Below are positions 1 through 5,590 of a DNA stretch of 6,742 bases, piece after piece. The DNA is from Nocardioidaceae bacterium. GTDB taxonomy: Bacteria > Actinomycetota > Actinomycetes > Propionibacteriales > Nocardioidaceae. Position 1 is the stretch's first letter, and every line of letters begins with the position of its first letter. Under the pieces are notes generated by a model. It did no database searches. It saw only the letters and a program-made list of their open reading frames with translations, and was not told where the DNA came from. A program made the position numbers and the translations under genes. The stretch is from contig JAGQUE010000216.1 of NCBI GenBank assembly GCA_020438665.1, positions 1 to 6,742 of the forward strand. Reading direction: 5' to 3'.

Positions 1-278
1 CGGACCGTCTGGCCCTCCTCGATCTTCTCGAAGTCACCGAGGACCACGACACCGATCTCGCGGGTGTCGAGGTTCAGGGCGATGCCGAGGGTGCCGTCCT
101 CGAACTCCAGGAGCTCGTTGGCCATGGCCGAGGGCAGGCCGTTGACGCGGGCGATGCCGTCGGCGCACTCGGCCACGGTGCCGACCTCTTCGCGGCTGGC
201 CGTCTCGGGCTTGTAGTCCGACACGAAGCGCTGCAGCGCGTCCCGGATCTCGTCGGGACGGATCGAAAGCTCCGTCAT
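1..278 (-). CDS. atpA: ATP synthase F1 subunit alpha, N-terminal part (cut by window edge)
   Basis: This is the 5' end of the alpha-subunit gene of F1Fo ATP synthase; 92 complete codons are visible and the rest lies beyond base 1. The product begins [15 protein letters not shown] and shows the N-terminal helix followed by the six-stranded beta-barrel crown domain, with the typical alpha signature around residues 39-50 ([12 protein letters not shown]) and the segment [20 protein letters not shown] (62-81). The Walker A region is not in the window. Alpha forms the alpha3-beta3 hexamer, carries non-catalytic nucleotide sites and contacts delta at the top of F1. The ATG at 276-278 is chosen because AAGGAAG (minus strand, 283-289) lies 4 nt upstream. 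It follows atpH after a 49-nt gap, as in other atp operons. No anomaly is seen in the visible part. Confidence 0.96.
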   Translation of the reverse strand, partial: MTELSIRPDEIRDALQRFVSDYKPETASREEVGTVAECADGIARVNGLPSAMANELLEFEDGTLGIALNLDTREIGVVVLGDFEKIEEGQTV

Positions 279-327
279 CACACTTCCTTACTGTTGGTCT
301 GCCAGTGGGTCTGGGTCGGGGTGCCGG
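279..327 (-). promoter_or_regulatory. atpH-atpA intercistronic leader with Shine-Dalgarno
   Basis: The 49 nt between atpH and atpA hold a strong ribosome binding site, AAGGAAG (283-289 on the minus strand), just before the atpA ATG. The upstream half of the mRNA sense strand is C-rich, with repeated GACCC/GACC units and only a weak CCAG/CTGG pairing. I see no terminator and no promoter, so atpA should be transcribed together with atpH. Confidence 0.6.
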
Positions 328-1136
328 TCAGCCGGCGAGCTTGCGTCGGGCGGCGTCGAGGCGGCTGACGACCGTCCCGTCGATCACATCTGCGCCGATC
401 TCGACCCGGATGCCGCCCAGCACCTCGGGGTCGACCACGACGTTGAGGTGCACGTCGCGGTGGTAGTGGGACGCGAGCGCCGCCGTGAGCCGGCCCCGCT
501 CGGCGTCGCTGAGGGGTCGCGCCACGTGGACCGTGGCGATCTTCTGGCTGTGCACGTCCGCGGCCACCTGCTGGAACGCGGTCAGGGCGGCACCGACGGT
601 GCGATAGGTGCCGTGGAGCGCCTGCTCGGCGAGGGTGCGTGTGGCGTCGAGCGCCTTGCCGTCGAGCAGGGTGTGCAGCAGCGTCGCCTTGTCGGCGATG
701 CTGCGCGACCGGTCGGAGAGGGCGTCGCGGAGGTCGGGGCTGCCCGTGACCACCTGCCCGAACCCGAACAGCTCGTCGACGAGCCTGCCCGAGTCGGCGT
801 CGGCCGACCGCACGACCGCCACGACCCCGACGTGCTCGAGCGCATCGGGGAGGTCGCGGGTGGCGGTCCACCGGCGCCCGAGCGCGGTGTGCACCAGGTC
901 GAGGGTGGCGCCGGACACCTTGTCGCCGAAGATCTCCGTGACGAGGGTCTGCTTGGCTCCGGTCGCGACCGACATGTCGGTCGCGATGCGGCGCAGCGCA
1001 GGCTCGGAACGGAGCACTCCGGCGACCGCGAACAGCTCGGCGCCGATGACGGCGGCGTCGGCGCCACCGGTGAGCGCCGACTGCAGCTCACCGAGAACCG
1101 CCTCGAGCCCCTCGGCGGAGGTGCCGCGGAACGACA

Positions 1137-1137
<1 letters not shown>
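328..1137 (-). CDS. atpH: ATP synthase F1 subunit delta, elongated actinobacterial form
   Basis: The delta subunit (OSCP equivalent) joins the peripheral stalk (b2) to the top of alpha3-beta3. The product is 269 aa, against about 177 aa in E. coli. The C-terminal domain is at residues 197-269, with the family signature GGIRVEIGADVIDGTVVSRL at 241-260. Ahead of it are two similar helical modules, residues 32-108 and 120-196, which align without gaps; the second sits where the normal N-terminal domain would be. The length is typical of non-mycobacterial actinobacteria, as I recall. In Mycobacterium delta is instead fused behind a b-type segment; here no membrane anchor precedes it. The ATG at 1135-1137 shares one base with the atpF stop (TGATG), with GGAG inside atpF as ribosome binding site, so translation is probably coupled to atpF. 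Confidence 0.95.
550..1044 (-). repeat. Internal domain duplication within AtpH (two copies, 814-1044 and 550-780)
   Basis: Residues 32-108 and 120-196 of AtpH align without gaps at an offset of 88 residues. By hand I count about 20 identities in 77 positions. Shared anchors include ELF (34-36 / 122-124), P-x-LR (46-49 / 134-137), K-x-TL (62-65 / 150-153), AT (77-78 / 165-166) and AL (85-86 / 173-174). Each copy resembles the helical N-terminal OSCP/delta domain. The duplication accounts for the roughly 90 residues by which this protein exceeds the E. coli subunit. The similarity is at the protein level and looks ancient. Confidence 0.75.
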
Positions 1138-1700
<563 letters not shown>

Positions 1701-1711
1701 TCAGTGGGCGG

Positions 1712-1918
1712 TTACTTGATGACGAACGCGAGGGCGATACCGATGATGGCGAGCGCCTCGGCGAGCGCGAAGCCCAGGATGGCGATCGACTGCAGGCGGC
1801 TCTGGGCCTCCGGCTGCCGGGCGACACCGGAGATGTAGGCCGCGAAGATCAGGCCGATACCGATGCCGGGGCCGATGGCCGCGAGACCGTAGCCGATCAT
1901 GTTGAGCGAGCCGGTCAT
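1712..1918 (-). CDS. atpE: ATP synthase Fo subunit c (proteolipid)
   Basis: This 68-residue hairpin oligomerises into the rotor ring and carries protons across the membrane. Helix 1 (about 6-31) has the glycine packing motif GPGIGIG (16-22). The cytoplasmic loop is RQPE (34-37), which contacts gamma and epsilon. Helix 2 (about 44-66) carries the proton-binding carboxylate Glu54 in [10 protein letters not shown]. The sodium-type signature is absent: position 55 after the Glu is Ala, not Ser/Thr, and the helix-1 position expected to hold Gln is Ile21. I therefore infer a proton-coupled ring. It starts with ATG at 1916-1918 behind AAAGGA, and the stop is TAA. It sits 49 nt after atpB and 26 nt before atpF. 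Confidence 0.97.
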   Translation of the reverse strand: MTGSLNMIGYGLAAIGPGIGIGLIFAAYISGVARQPEAQSRLQSIAILGFALAEALAIIGIALAFVIK

Positions 1919-1967
1919 GAGGGTTCCTTTCGGTTGGTGCTACTTCTCGTTGTTTTCTCTGGTGCTC
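1919..1967 (-). promoter_or_regulatory. A-rich, nearly U-free atpE translation initiation region
   Basis: The 49-nt atpB-atpE spacer, read as mRNA, contains 22 A and only 2 U by hand count. Its G+C is about 51%, far below the flanking genes. No stable self-pairing is apparent. It ends with AAAGGA, 6-7 nt before the atpE ATG. Such an open leader would favour high initiation on atpE, whose product is needed in many copies per complex. That role is inferred by analogy with the E. coli atpE initiation region; no promoter or terminator is seen. Confidence 0.5.
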
Positions 1968-2795
1968 TCAGTGCTCGTCTGCGAGAGCACCGGAGATGTA
2001 CATGGCGTTGAGCAGGGTGAAGACGTAGGCCTGGAGGAACTGCACCAGCAGCTCCAGGAACGCGATGGCGATGAAGAGCAGCCACGCGAGCACGCCGACG
2101 GGCTTGATGAGCACCGAGGCGTTCTCGAGGATGTAGAGGCCACCGGTGGTGAACAGGATCGCCAGGAGGTGGCCGGCGAGCATGTTGGCGAACAGACGGA
2201 GCGCCAGGGTGACCGGGCGGACCAGGATGTTGGAGAAGAACTCCAGGGGCACCAGCAGCGGGTACATCACCGGGCTCACACCCGACGGCACGGTCTGCAG
2301 CTTGAGGTAGCCCCCGAGCCCGTGCTTGCGGATGCCGACGGCGTTGTAGACGACCCAGCTCAGTCCCGCCAGGCCATAGACCATGCCGGCCCGCGAGAAG
2401 GTCGGGAACTGGATGAACGGCAGGCTGGCGAAGACGTTGTTGACGAGGATGAAGAAGAAGAGCGCGAACAGGTAGGGCACGAACTTCATGTAGTCGTGGC
2501 TGCCGATGATGTCGCGGGCGATGCCGTTGCGGACCATGCCGTAGGCGGACTCTCCGGCGAACTGGAGGCGACCCGGGACCATCGCGCGCTTGCGAGCGGC
2601 GGACCAGAAGAAGAAGAAGACGATGGCGGCGGCGAGCAGCAGCTGCAGCATCGGCTTGGTGACCGCCACGCTGCCGATGTGGAAGATCCCGGGCAGCTCG
2701 AAATCGGCCGGTCCCGGGGCCGTGAAGCCATCCTCGGTGATGCCTTCGCCGCCGTCGGCCGCCAGGATCGAGATCATCTGGATCGTCCCGGTCAC
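1968..2795 (-). CDS. atpB: ATP synthase Fo subunit a
   Basis: Subunit a forms the two proton half-channels beside the c-ring. The product is 275 aa and strongly hydrophobic, with membrane helices visible at about 47-66, 105-128, 138-152, 178-195, 205-223 and 233-265. The essential arginine is Arg200 in LALRLFANMLAGH (197-209). The C-terminal helix has Gln255 in FLQAYVFTLL. Positions equivalent to E. coli Glu219 and His245 are His209 and Glu248, the reciprocal arrangement found in most other bacteria. The start is taken as GTG at 2793-2795 because GAGGA (2800-2804) and AGGAG (2807-2811) lie just upstream; an ATG six codons further in has no comparable site. The gene begins 19 nt after the atpZ-like gene and lies 49 nt before atpE. 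Confidence 0.96.
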   Translation of the reverse strand: MTGTIQMISILAADGGEGITEDGFTAPGPADFELPGIFHIGSVAVTKPMLQLLLAAAIVFFFFWSAARKRAMVPGRLQFAGESAYGMVRNGIARDIIGSHDYMKFVPYLFALFFFILVNNVFASLPFIQFPTFSRAGMVYGLAGLSWVVYNAVGIRKHGLGGYLKLQTVPSGVSPVMYPLLVPLEFFSNILVRPVTLALRLFANMLAGHLLAILFTTGGLYILENASVLIKPVGVLAWLLFIAIAFLELLVQFLQAYVFTLLNAMYISGALADEH

Positions 2796-2814
2796 GTCGT
2801 CCTCGTCTCCTGAG
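2796..2814 (-). promoter_or_regulatory. Double Shine-Dalgarno ahead of the atpB GTG start
   Basis: The 19-nt gap between the atpZ-like stop and atpB holds two purine-rich sites on the minus strand, GAGGA at 2800-2804 (4 nt from the start codon) and AGGAG at 2807-2811 (11 nt). Together they support the GTG at 2793-2795 over the later in-frame ATG. The short spacing suggests re-initiation by ribosomes finishing the upstream gene. Confidence 0.6.
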
Positions 2815-3066
2815 TCATCGGTCCTGCTGCGGTGTCTGGTCGATGGTGGCCTGCGGGTCCTCGAGGCGTTTCCAGGTCAGGTACAGGCCCAGGGCCGCTC
2901 CCAGCAGGATGCCGATGACGACCAGCCACGACGTCCCGAGCCAGCGGTCGAGCAACCACCCCACCGCTCCGTAGAACGCGACGCCGGAGACCAGGTACCC
3001 GAATGCGTGCCATGGATCGGGACGCGGGCGCTGGACTGGCGGAGGTGACGGAGGTGGCGGAGCCAT
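2815..3066 (-). CDS. atpZ: AtpZ/AtpI-family small membrane protein
   Basis: This 83-aa protein has two predicted membrane helices, about residues 21-40 and 46-65, joined by the short LDRWLGT turn (39-45). The glycine pattern in helix 1 (GYLVSGVAFYGAVGWLLD) and helix 2 (GILLGAALGLYL) with an acidic residue (Asp40) at the loop is typical of AtpZ (ATPase gene 1) proteins. These are encoded at the front of atp operons and have been linked to divalent-cation transport and to ATP synthase assembly. The N-terminus is a proline run (MAPPPPSPPP) and the C-terminus is polar. The ATG at 3064-3066 is the only good start: an in-frame TGA lies at 3097-3099 with no ATG or GTG between. Its ribosome binding site is weak. 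It lies 30 nt after the atpI-like gene and 19 nt before atpB. Confidence 0.8.
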   Translation of the reverse strand: MAPPPPSPPPVQRPRPDPWHAFGYLVSGVAFYGAVGWLLDRWLGTSWLVVIGILLGAALGLYLTWKRLEDPQATIDQTPQQDR

Positions 3067-3096
3067 CGCGCACCGGACAATAGCAGCCTGCCGGGG

Positions 3097-3567
3097 TCAT
3101 CGTTCACCCCCGGTGGCCACAGCGGACGGCGACCCGGAGGGCAGGTCGAAGGCGGGGATGCGGGCCCGCGCGGTCAGCACGATCTGGCCGACGAGCCAGC
3201 CGATCGTGACCGCGATGACGGCCGCCCCGAGCCAGCCGCCCGAGAGCGAGTCGCCCAGGGTGCCGGAGGTGTCGAGCTGCCAGAACACCAGGCCCAGCAG
3301 CACCACCTCGAGGGTGTAGGTGAGCACGGCGACCAGGAGTGACGCAGCCGGCATCCGGCCCGCGACCAGGTCGACCACCAGGGAGCCGCCGGCGAAGGTG
3401 CCCAGCGCCATCCCGGCACCGACCAGCGCACCCCACAGCGCTGGTGCGGGGCCGGTGAGCGCGGCGACGAGCACGACCACGCCACCCGCCACGAGCCCCG
3501 TCCACGCCGCCCCGAGCAGCACGCGCAGGCCCGGGTTCGGGGTGTGGCGCAACGTCTCGGTCGTCAT
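3097..3567 (-). CDS. atpI: AtpI-like four-helix membrane protein (Rv1303-type)
   Basis: The predicted product is 156 aa with four membrane helices at about 15-38, 42-66, 74-97 and 111-133. Acidic residues lie within or at the ends of the helices (Asp66 at the end of helix 2, Glu87 in helix 3 in the TYTLEVVLLG context). The tail is polar, with ARIPAFDLPSG (135-145). Position between wecA and the Fo genes, length and topology match the membrane protein I know from this place in actinobacterial atp operons (M. tuberculosis Rv1303, Streptomyces AtpI). AtpI proteins are thought to help c-ring assembly, and with AtpZ possibly to move Mg2+/Ca2+. The ATG at 3565-3567 is chosen because the open frame further upstream is proline/arginine-rich, unlike a membrane protein, and runs into wecA. 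The Shine-Dalgarno is poor. The family assignment is moderately sure; the exact function is not. Confidence 0.7.
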   Translation of the reverse strand: MTTETLRHTPNPGLRVLLGAAWTGLVAGGVVVLVAALTGPAPALWGALVGAGMALGTFAGGSLVVDLVAGRMPAASLLVAVLTYTLEVVLLGLVFWQLDTSGTLGDSLSGGWLGAAVIAVTIGWLVGQIVLTARARIPAFDLPSGSPSAVATGGER

Positions 3568-3636
3568 GGTCGGCGGCCTGATCTGTCGGGGGGATGGGCT
3601 CGGAAGTCTCCCCCGGCACAGGGGAGCCTCAGTGCT

Positions 3637-3652
3637 CGTGAAAGTTATCACA
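3637..3652 (-). promoter_or_regulatory. Crp/GlxR-type operator
   Basis: On the minus strand the site reads TGTGA-TAACTT-TCACG, which matches the Crp/GlxR consensus TGTGA-N6-TCACA at nine of ten defined positions. The flanks extend the symmetry to CTTGTGA / TCACGAG (3635-3654), seven base pairs with one mismatch. It lies 70 bp upstream of the atpI-like start, in the only long gap. The site is seen directly; binding by a cAMP-responsive Crp-family protein is inference. Control of respiratory and ATP synthase genes by GlxR has been described in Corynebacterium, to my knowledge. Confidence 0.6.
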
Positions 3653-3671
3653 AGCCCCGGGAAGGTCCGAA
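3642..3671 (-). promoter_or_regulatory. Weak candidate promoter overlapping the operator
   Basis: TAACTT (3642-3647, minus strand) fits the actinobacterial TAnnnT -10 pattern. TTCGGA (3666-3671) lies 18 nt upstream as a poor -35, with three of six matches to TTGACA. It would start transcription near 3634 and give a leader of about 67 nt. The -10 falls inside the Crp-type palindrome, which would suggest repression by the bound protein if this is the real promoter. No better TAnnnT is seen downstream of the operator. Confidence 0.3.
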
Positions 3672-3722
3672 TCCACGAGCTGGGAGAGCCGTCGACGGCG
3701 CACAGCGACCCTCGGCCGGTGC

Positions 3723-4910
3723 TCAGCCAGCGCCGACGTCCGCCCCGGGGCGGTCGACCGCGGGTTCCTCCTCCGGGGGCGCGGTGTGGTGGAGGTGGGG
3801 GCGGTGGACGATCGGCAGGACGAACGTCGCGGCGATCGTGAAGGCGACGGCGGCGGCGATCATCGTCCACATGAACCGGCCGGTATAGAGGCTCACCACC
3901 ACGGTGCCGAACGACACGAGGGCCGCCCAGAGCCACAAGATGAACACCGCCCGGCGATGGGAGTGGCCGATTTCGAGCATCCGGTGGTGGAGGTGCTGCT
4001 TGTCCGGGGCGAACGGCGACCGGCCGGCGCGGGTGCGGCGTACGACGGCCAGCACGAGGTCGAGCAGGGGCAGCACCATGATCGACGCCGGGAGTGCCAG
4101 CGGCAGCAGCATCACCCAGCCGTTGACGTCGGTGCCCATGGCGCCCTTGCTGACGGCGCCGGCAGGGAACTGGCGGGTCAGCGTCAGCTCGGACGCGGCC
4201 AGCACCAGGCCGAGCAGCATCGAGCCGGAGTCGCCCATGAACAGCCGGGCCGGGTGCACGTTGTGGGGAAGGAACCCGGCGCAGGCGCCGGCCACGGCCG
4301 CGCTGAGCAGCGCGCCCGTCGTGGCCAGCGTGACGTGGTTGAGGAAGGAGAGCTGGTAGCAGAACAGGAAGAAGGCCAGCGCGCCGACGCCCACGACCCC
4401 CGCCGCGAGCCCGTCGAGCCCGTCGACGAAGTTCACGGCATTGACCGCCGCGACGATGATGAACACCGTCAGCAGCGCACCCTGGGTGGGGTCGAGGATG
4501 AACTGGCCGCCGTCGGGCTTGATGAAGTAGTTGAGCTGGATGCCCTGCCAGACCAGGAAGCCCGCGGCCAGCAGCTGGCCGCCGAACTTGGTGAGCGCGT
4601 CGAGCTCGAAGATGTCGTCGAGTACGCCGACCGCGCAGATCATGGCGCCGGCGATCAACACCACGCGGGCGTCGCGGAAGACGTCGCTGTTGCTCTGGGA
4701 GAGGAACGGCAGCTGGGTGGCGACCAGATAGGCCGCGATGAGCCCCCCGAGCATGGCAAGCCCGCCGAGATAGGGGACCGGCTCGTCGTGCACGTCCCGG
4801 TCGCGCACCGCCGCCGTCGCGCCGGTGCGGACGGCGATCTCCCGGGCGATCACCGTGAGGAGATAGGTCGTCGCCGCCGCGACGAGGAAGACGAGGAGGT
4901 ATTCGCGCAT
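3723..4910 (-). CDS. wecA: Polyprenyl-phosphate N-acetylhexosamine-1-phosphate transferase (WecA/MraY family)
   Basis: This integral membrane enzyme moves a sugar-1-phosphate from a UDP-sugar to a polyprenyl phosphate, the first step of a lipid-linked glycan. In actinobacteria the usual WecA product is decaprenyl-PP-GlcNAc for arabinogalactan or wall polymers. The 395-aa protein has about 11 membrane helices. Family motifs are DEPVPYLGGLAM (42-53), Asp98-Asp99 in VGVLDDIFELDALTKFGGQ, NFVDGLDGLAAG (160-171), RLFMGDSGS (222-230) and the UDP-sugar loop HLHHRMLEIGHS (306-317). The last 25 residues form a His/Pro/Glu-rich soluble tail. The ATG at 4908-4910 begins 2 nt after the tsaC stop, with GAGGG (4917-4921) inside tsaC. 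The substrate sugar cannot be told from sequence; WecA and TagO-type activities are both possible. Confidence 0.85.
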   Translation of the reverse strand: MREYLLVFLVAAATTYLLTVIAREIAVRTGATAAVRDRDVHDEPVPYLGGLAMLGGLIAAYLVATQLPFLSQSNSDVFRDARVVLIAGAMICAVGVLDDIFELDALTKFGGQLLAAGFLVWQGIQLNYFIKPDGGQFILDPTQGALLTVFIIVAAVNAVNFVDGLDGLAAGVVGVGALAFFLFCYQLSFLNHVTLATTGALLSAAVAGACAGFLPHNVHPARLFMGDSGSMLLGLVLAASELTLTRQFPAGAVSKGAMGTDVNGWVMLLPLALPASIMVLPLLDLVLAVVRRTRAGRSPFAPDKQHLHHRMLEIGHSHRRAVFILWLWAALVSFGTVVVSLYTGRFMWTMIAAAVAFTIAATFVLPIVHRPHLHHTAPPEEEPAVDRPGADVGAG

Positions 4911-4912
4911 GC

Positions 4913-5572
4913 TCAGCCCTCGTCGATGACCGTCAGGTCGTGGACCGCCAGGATCTCGTCGAGGGTGGCGACGGTCAGCACGCCCTCGCGCAGGATGCGG
5001 GGACGGTCCATCGTCACGTCGAGGATGGTGGAAGGGGTCTCCCCCGGGCTGTCGCCGGCATCGACGATGACCTCCACCGACTCCCCCAGCATCTCCTCGG
5101 CGGCCGCGGCCGAGGTCGCCGCGGGACGGCCCGTCGAGTTGGCCGAGCTGACCGCCAGCGGTCCGGTGCGCCGCAGGATCTCCAGCGCCACCTCGTGGTC
5201 GGGCATGCGTACGGCGACCGTTCCGCGGGTGTCGCCGAGGTCCCACCGCAGCGACGGCTGCTCGCGACCGATCAGCGTCAACGGTCCGGGCCAGCAGTGC
5301 TCGATGAGGGTGCGGGCATAGTCCGGCAGACCGGTCACGAGCGCGTCGACCGTGCCGGCGTCGCCGATGAGGACCGGTGGCGGCATGTTGCGGCCCCGGC
5401 CCTTGGCCTCGAGCAGCCGGGCGACGGCCTCGGGATCGAAGGCGTCGGCGCCGACGCCATAGACGGTGTCGGTCGGCAGCACGACGAGCCGCCCCTTGCT
5501 GATCGCACCGGCGACGGCCTCGACGGCCTCGGTGCGCTCCTCGGGGGTGCCGGTCGGCAGGACAGCACTCAC
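4913..5572 (-). CDS. tsaC: L-threonylcarbamoyladenylate synthase (TsaC/YrdC family)
   Basis: The enzyme makes threonylcarbamoyl-AMP from threonine, bicarbonate and ATP, the first step of t6A37 modification of ANN-decoding tRNAs. The 219-aa product is a single YrdC domain without the extra C-terminal Sua5 domain. Visible family motifs are KGRLVVLPTDTVYGVGADA (26-44), the basic AKGRGRNMP (56-64), WPGPLTLI (94-101), VAVRMPDH (119-126), LAVSSANSTGRPA (139-151), DAGDSPGETPSTILDV (171-186) and RILREG (192-197). The start is GTG at 5570-5572, backed by a perfect GAGGAGG (5578-5584) at 5 nt spacing. It lies 18 nt after prmC and 2 nt before wecA, inside a compact operon. Grouping with prfA and prmC puts three translation-fidelity functions together. 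Confidence 0.93.
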   Translation of the reverse strand: MSAVLPTGTPEERTEAVEAVAGAISKGRLVVLPTDTVYGVGADAFDPEAVARLLEAKGRGRNMPPPVLIGDAGTVDALVTGLPDYARTLIEHCWPGPLTLIGREQPSLRWDLGDTRGTVAVRMPDHEVALEILRRTGPLAVSSANSTGRPAATSAAAAEEMLGESVEVIVDAGDSPGETPSTILDVTMDRPRILREGVLTVATLDEILAVHDLTVIDEG

Positions 5573-5577
5573 GCGGG

Positions 5578-5584
5578 CCTCCTC
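5578..5584 (-). promoter_or_regulatory. Shine-Dalgarno fixing the tsaC GTG start
   Basis: GAGGAGG on the minus strand lies 5 nt before the GTG at 5570-5572, within the 18-nt prmC-tsaC gap. It is the strongest ribosome binding site in the window and decides the start of tsaC. Confidence 0.75.
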
Positions 5585-5590
5585 ATGGGT

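Larger units (their letters stand above)
3568..3722 (-). promoter_or_regulatory. wecA-atp intergenic region, probable ATP synthase operon control region
   Basis: At about 155 bp this is the only sizeable non-coding gap in the window. Listed in the direction of transcription, it holds a perfect palindrome GCCGTCGACGGC (3688-3699), a 7-bp inverted repeat (3674-3680 with 3634-3640), a Crp-type operator (3637-3652), and a 6-bp stem with 7-nt loop (3608-3613 with 3621-3626). The last of these could alternatively pair GGCTC (3597-3601) with GAGCC (3624-3628). No stem is followed by a T-run on the minus strand, so I do not call a rho-independent terminator for wecA. Confidence 0.55.

Noticed and set aside
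2447..2623. GAA/AAG trinucleotide runs on the plus strand
   Set aside because: They are Phe codon runs (TTC) of the membrane helices in atpB (for example residues 60-63), not a microsatellite with separate meaning.
1899..2813. Plus-strand open frame of 304 codons opposite atpB
   Set aside because: It is highly charged (Glu/Asp/Gln/His) because it mirrors the hydrophobic codons of subunit a. There is no domain and no independent ribosome binding site.
3688..3699. Perfect 12-bp palindrome GCCGTCGACGGC after wecA as a terminator
   Set aside because: It has no U-tract, and the hairpin could have only a 4-bp stem with a tetraloop. Such palindromes are expected by chance in GC-rich DNA.
3568..3936. 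N-terminal extension of the AtpI-like frame up to 3936
   Set aside because: The added residues are Arg/Pro/Gly-rich, overlap the 3' end of wecA and the operator region, and lack similarity to a membrane protein. The ATG at 3565-3567 gives a normal-length product.
4911..5246. N-terminal extension of the wecA frame into tsaC
   Set aside because: The extra residues are Arg/Gly/Pro-rich antisense-like sequence. The ATG at 4908-4910 has a Shine-Dalgarno and starts directly with a membrane helix, as in the family.
3786..5321. Plus-strand open frame of 511 codons
   Set aside because: It is antisense to wecA and tsaC, shows no recognisable motif, and is dominated by His, Glu, Arg, Asp and Gly. It is a shadow of strong third-position GC bias.
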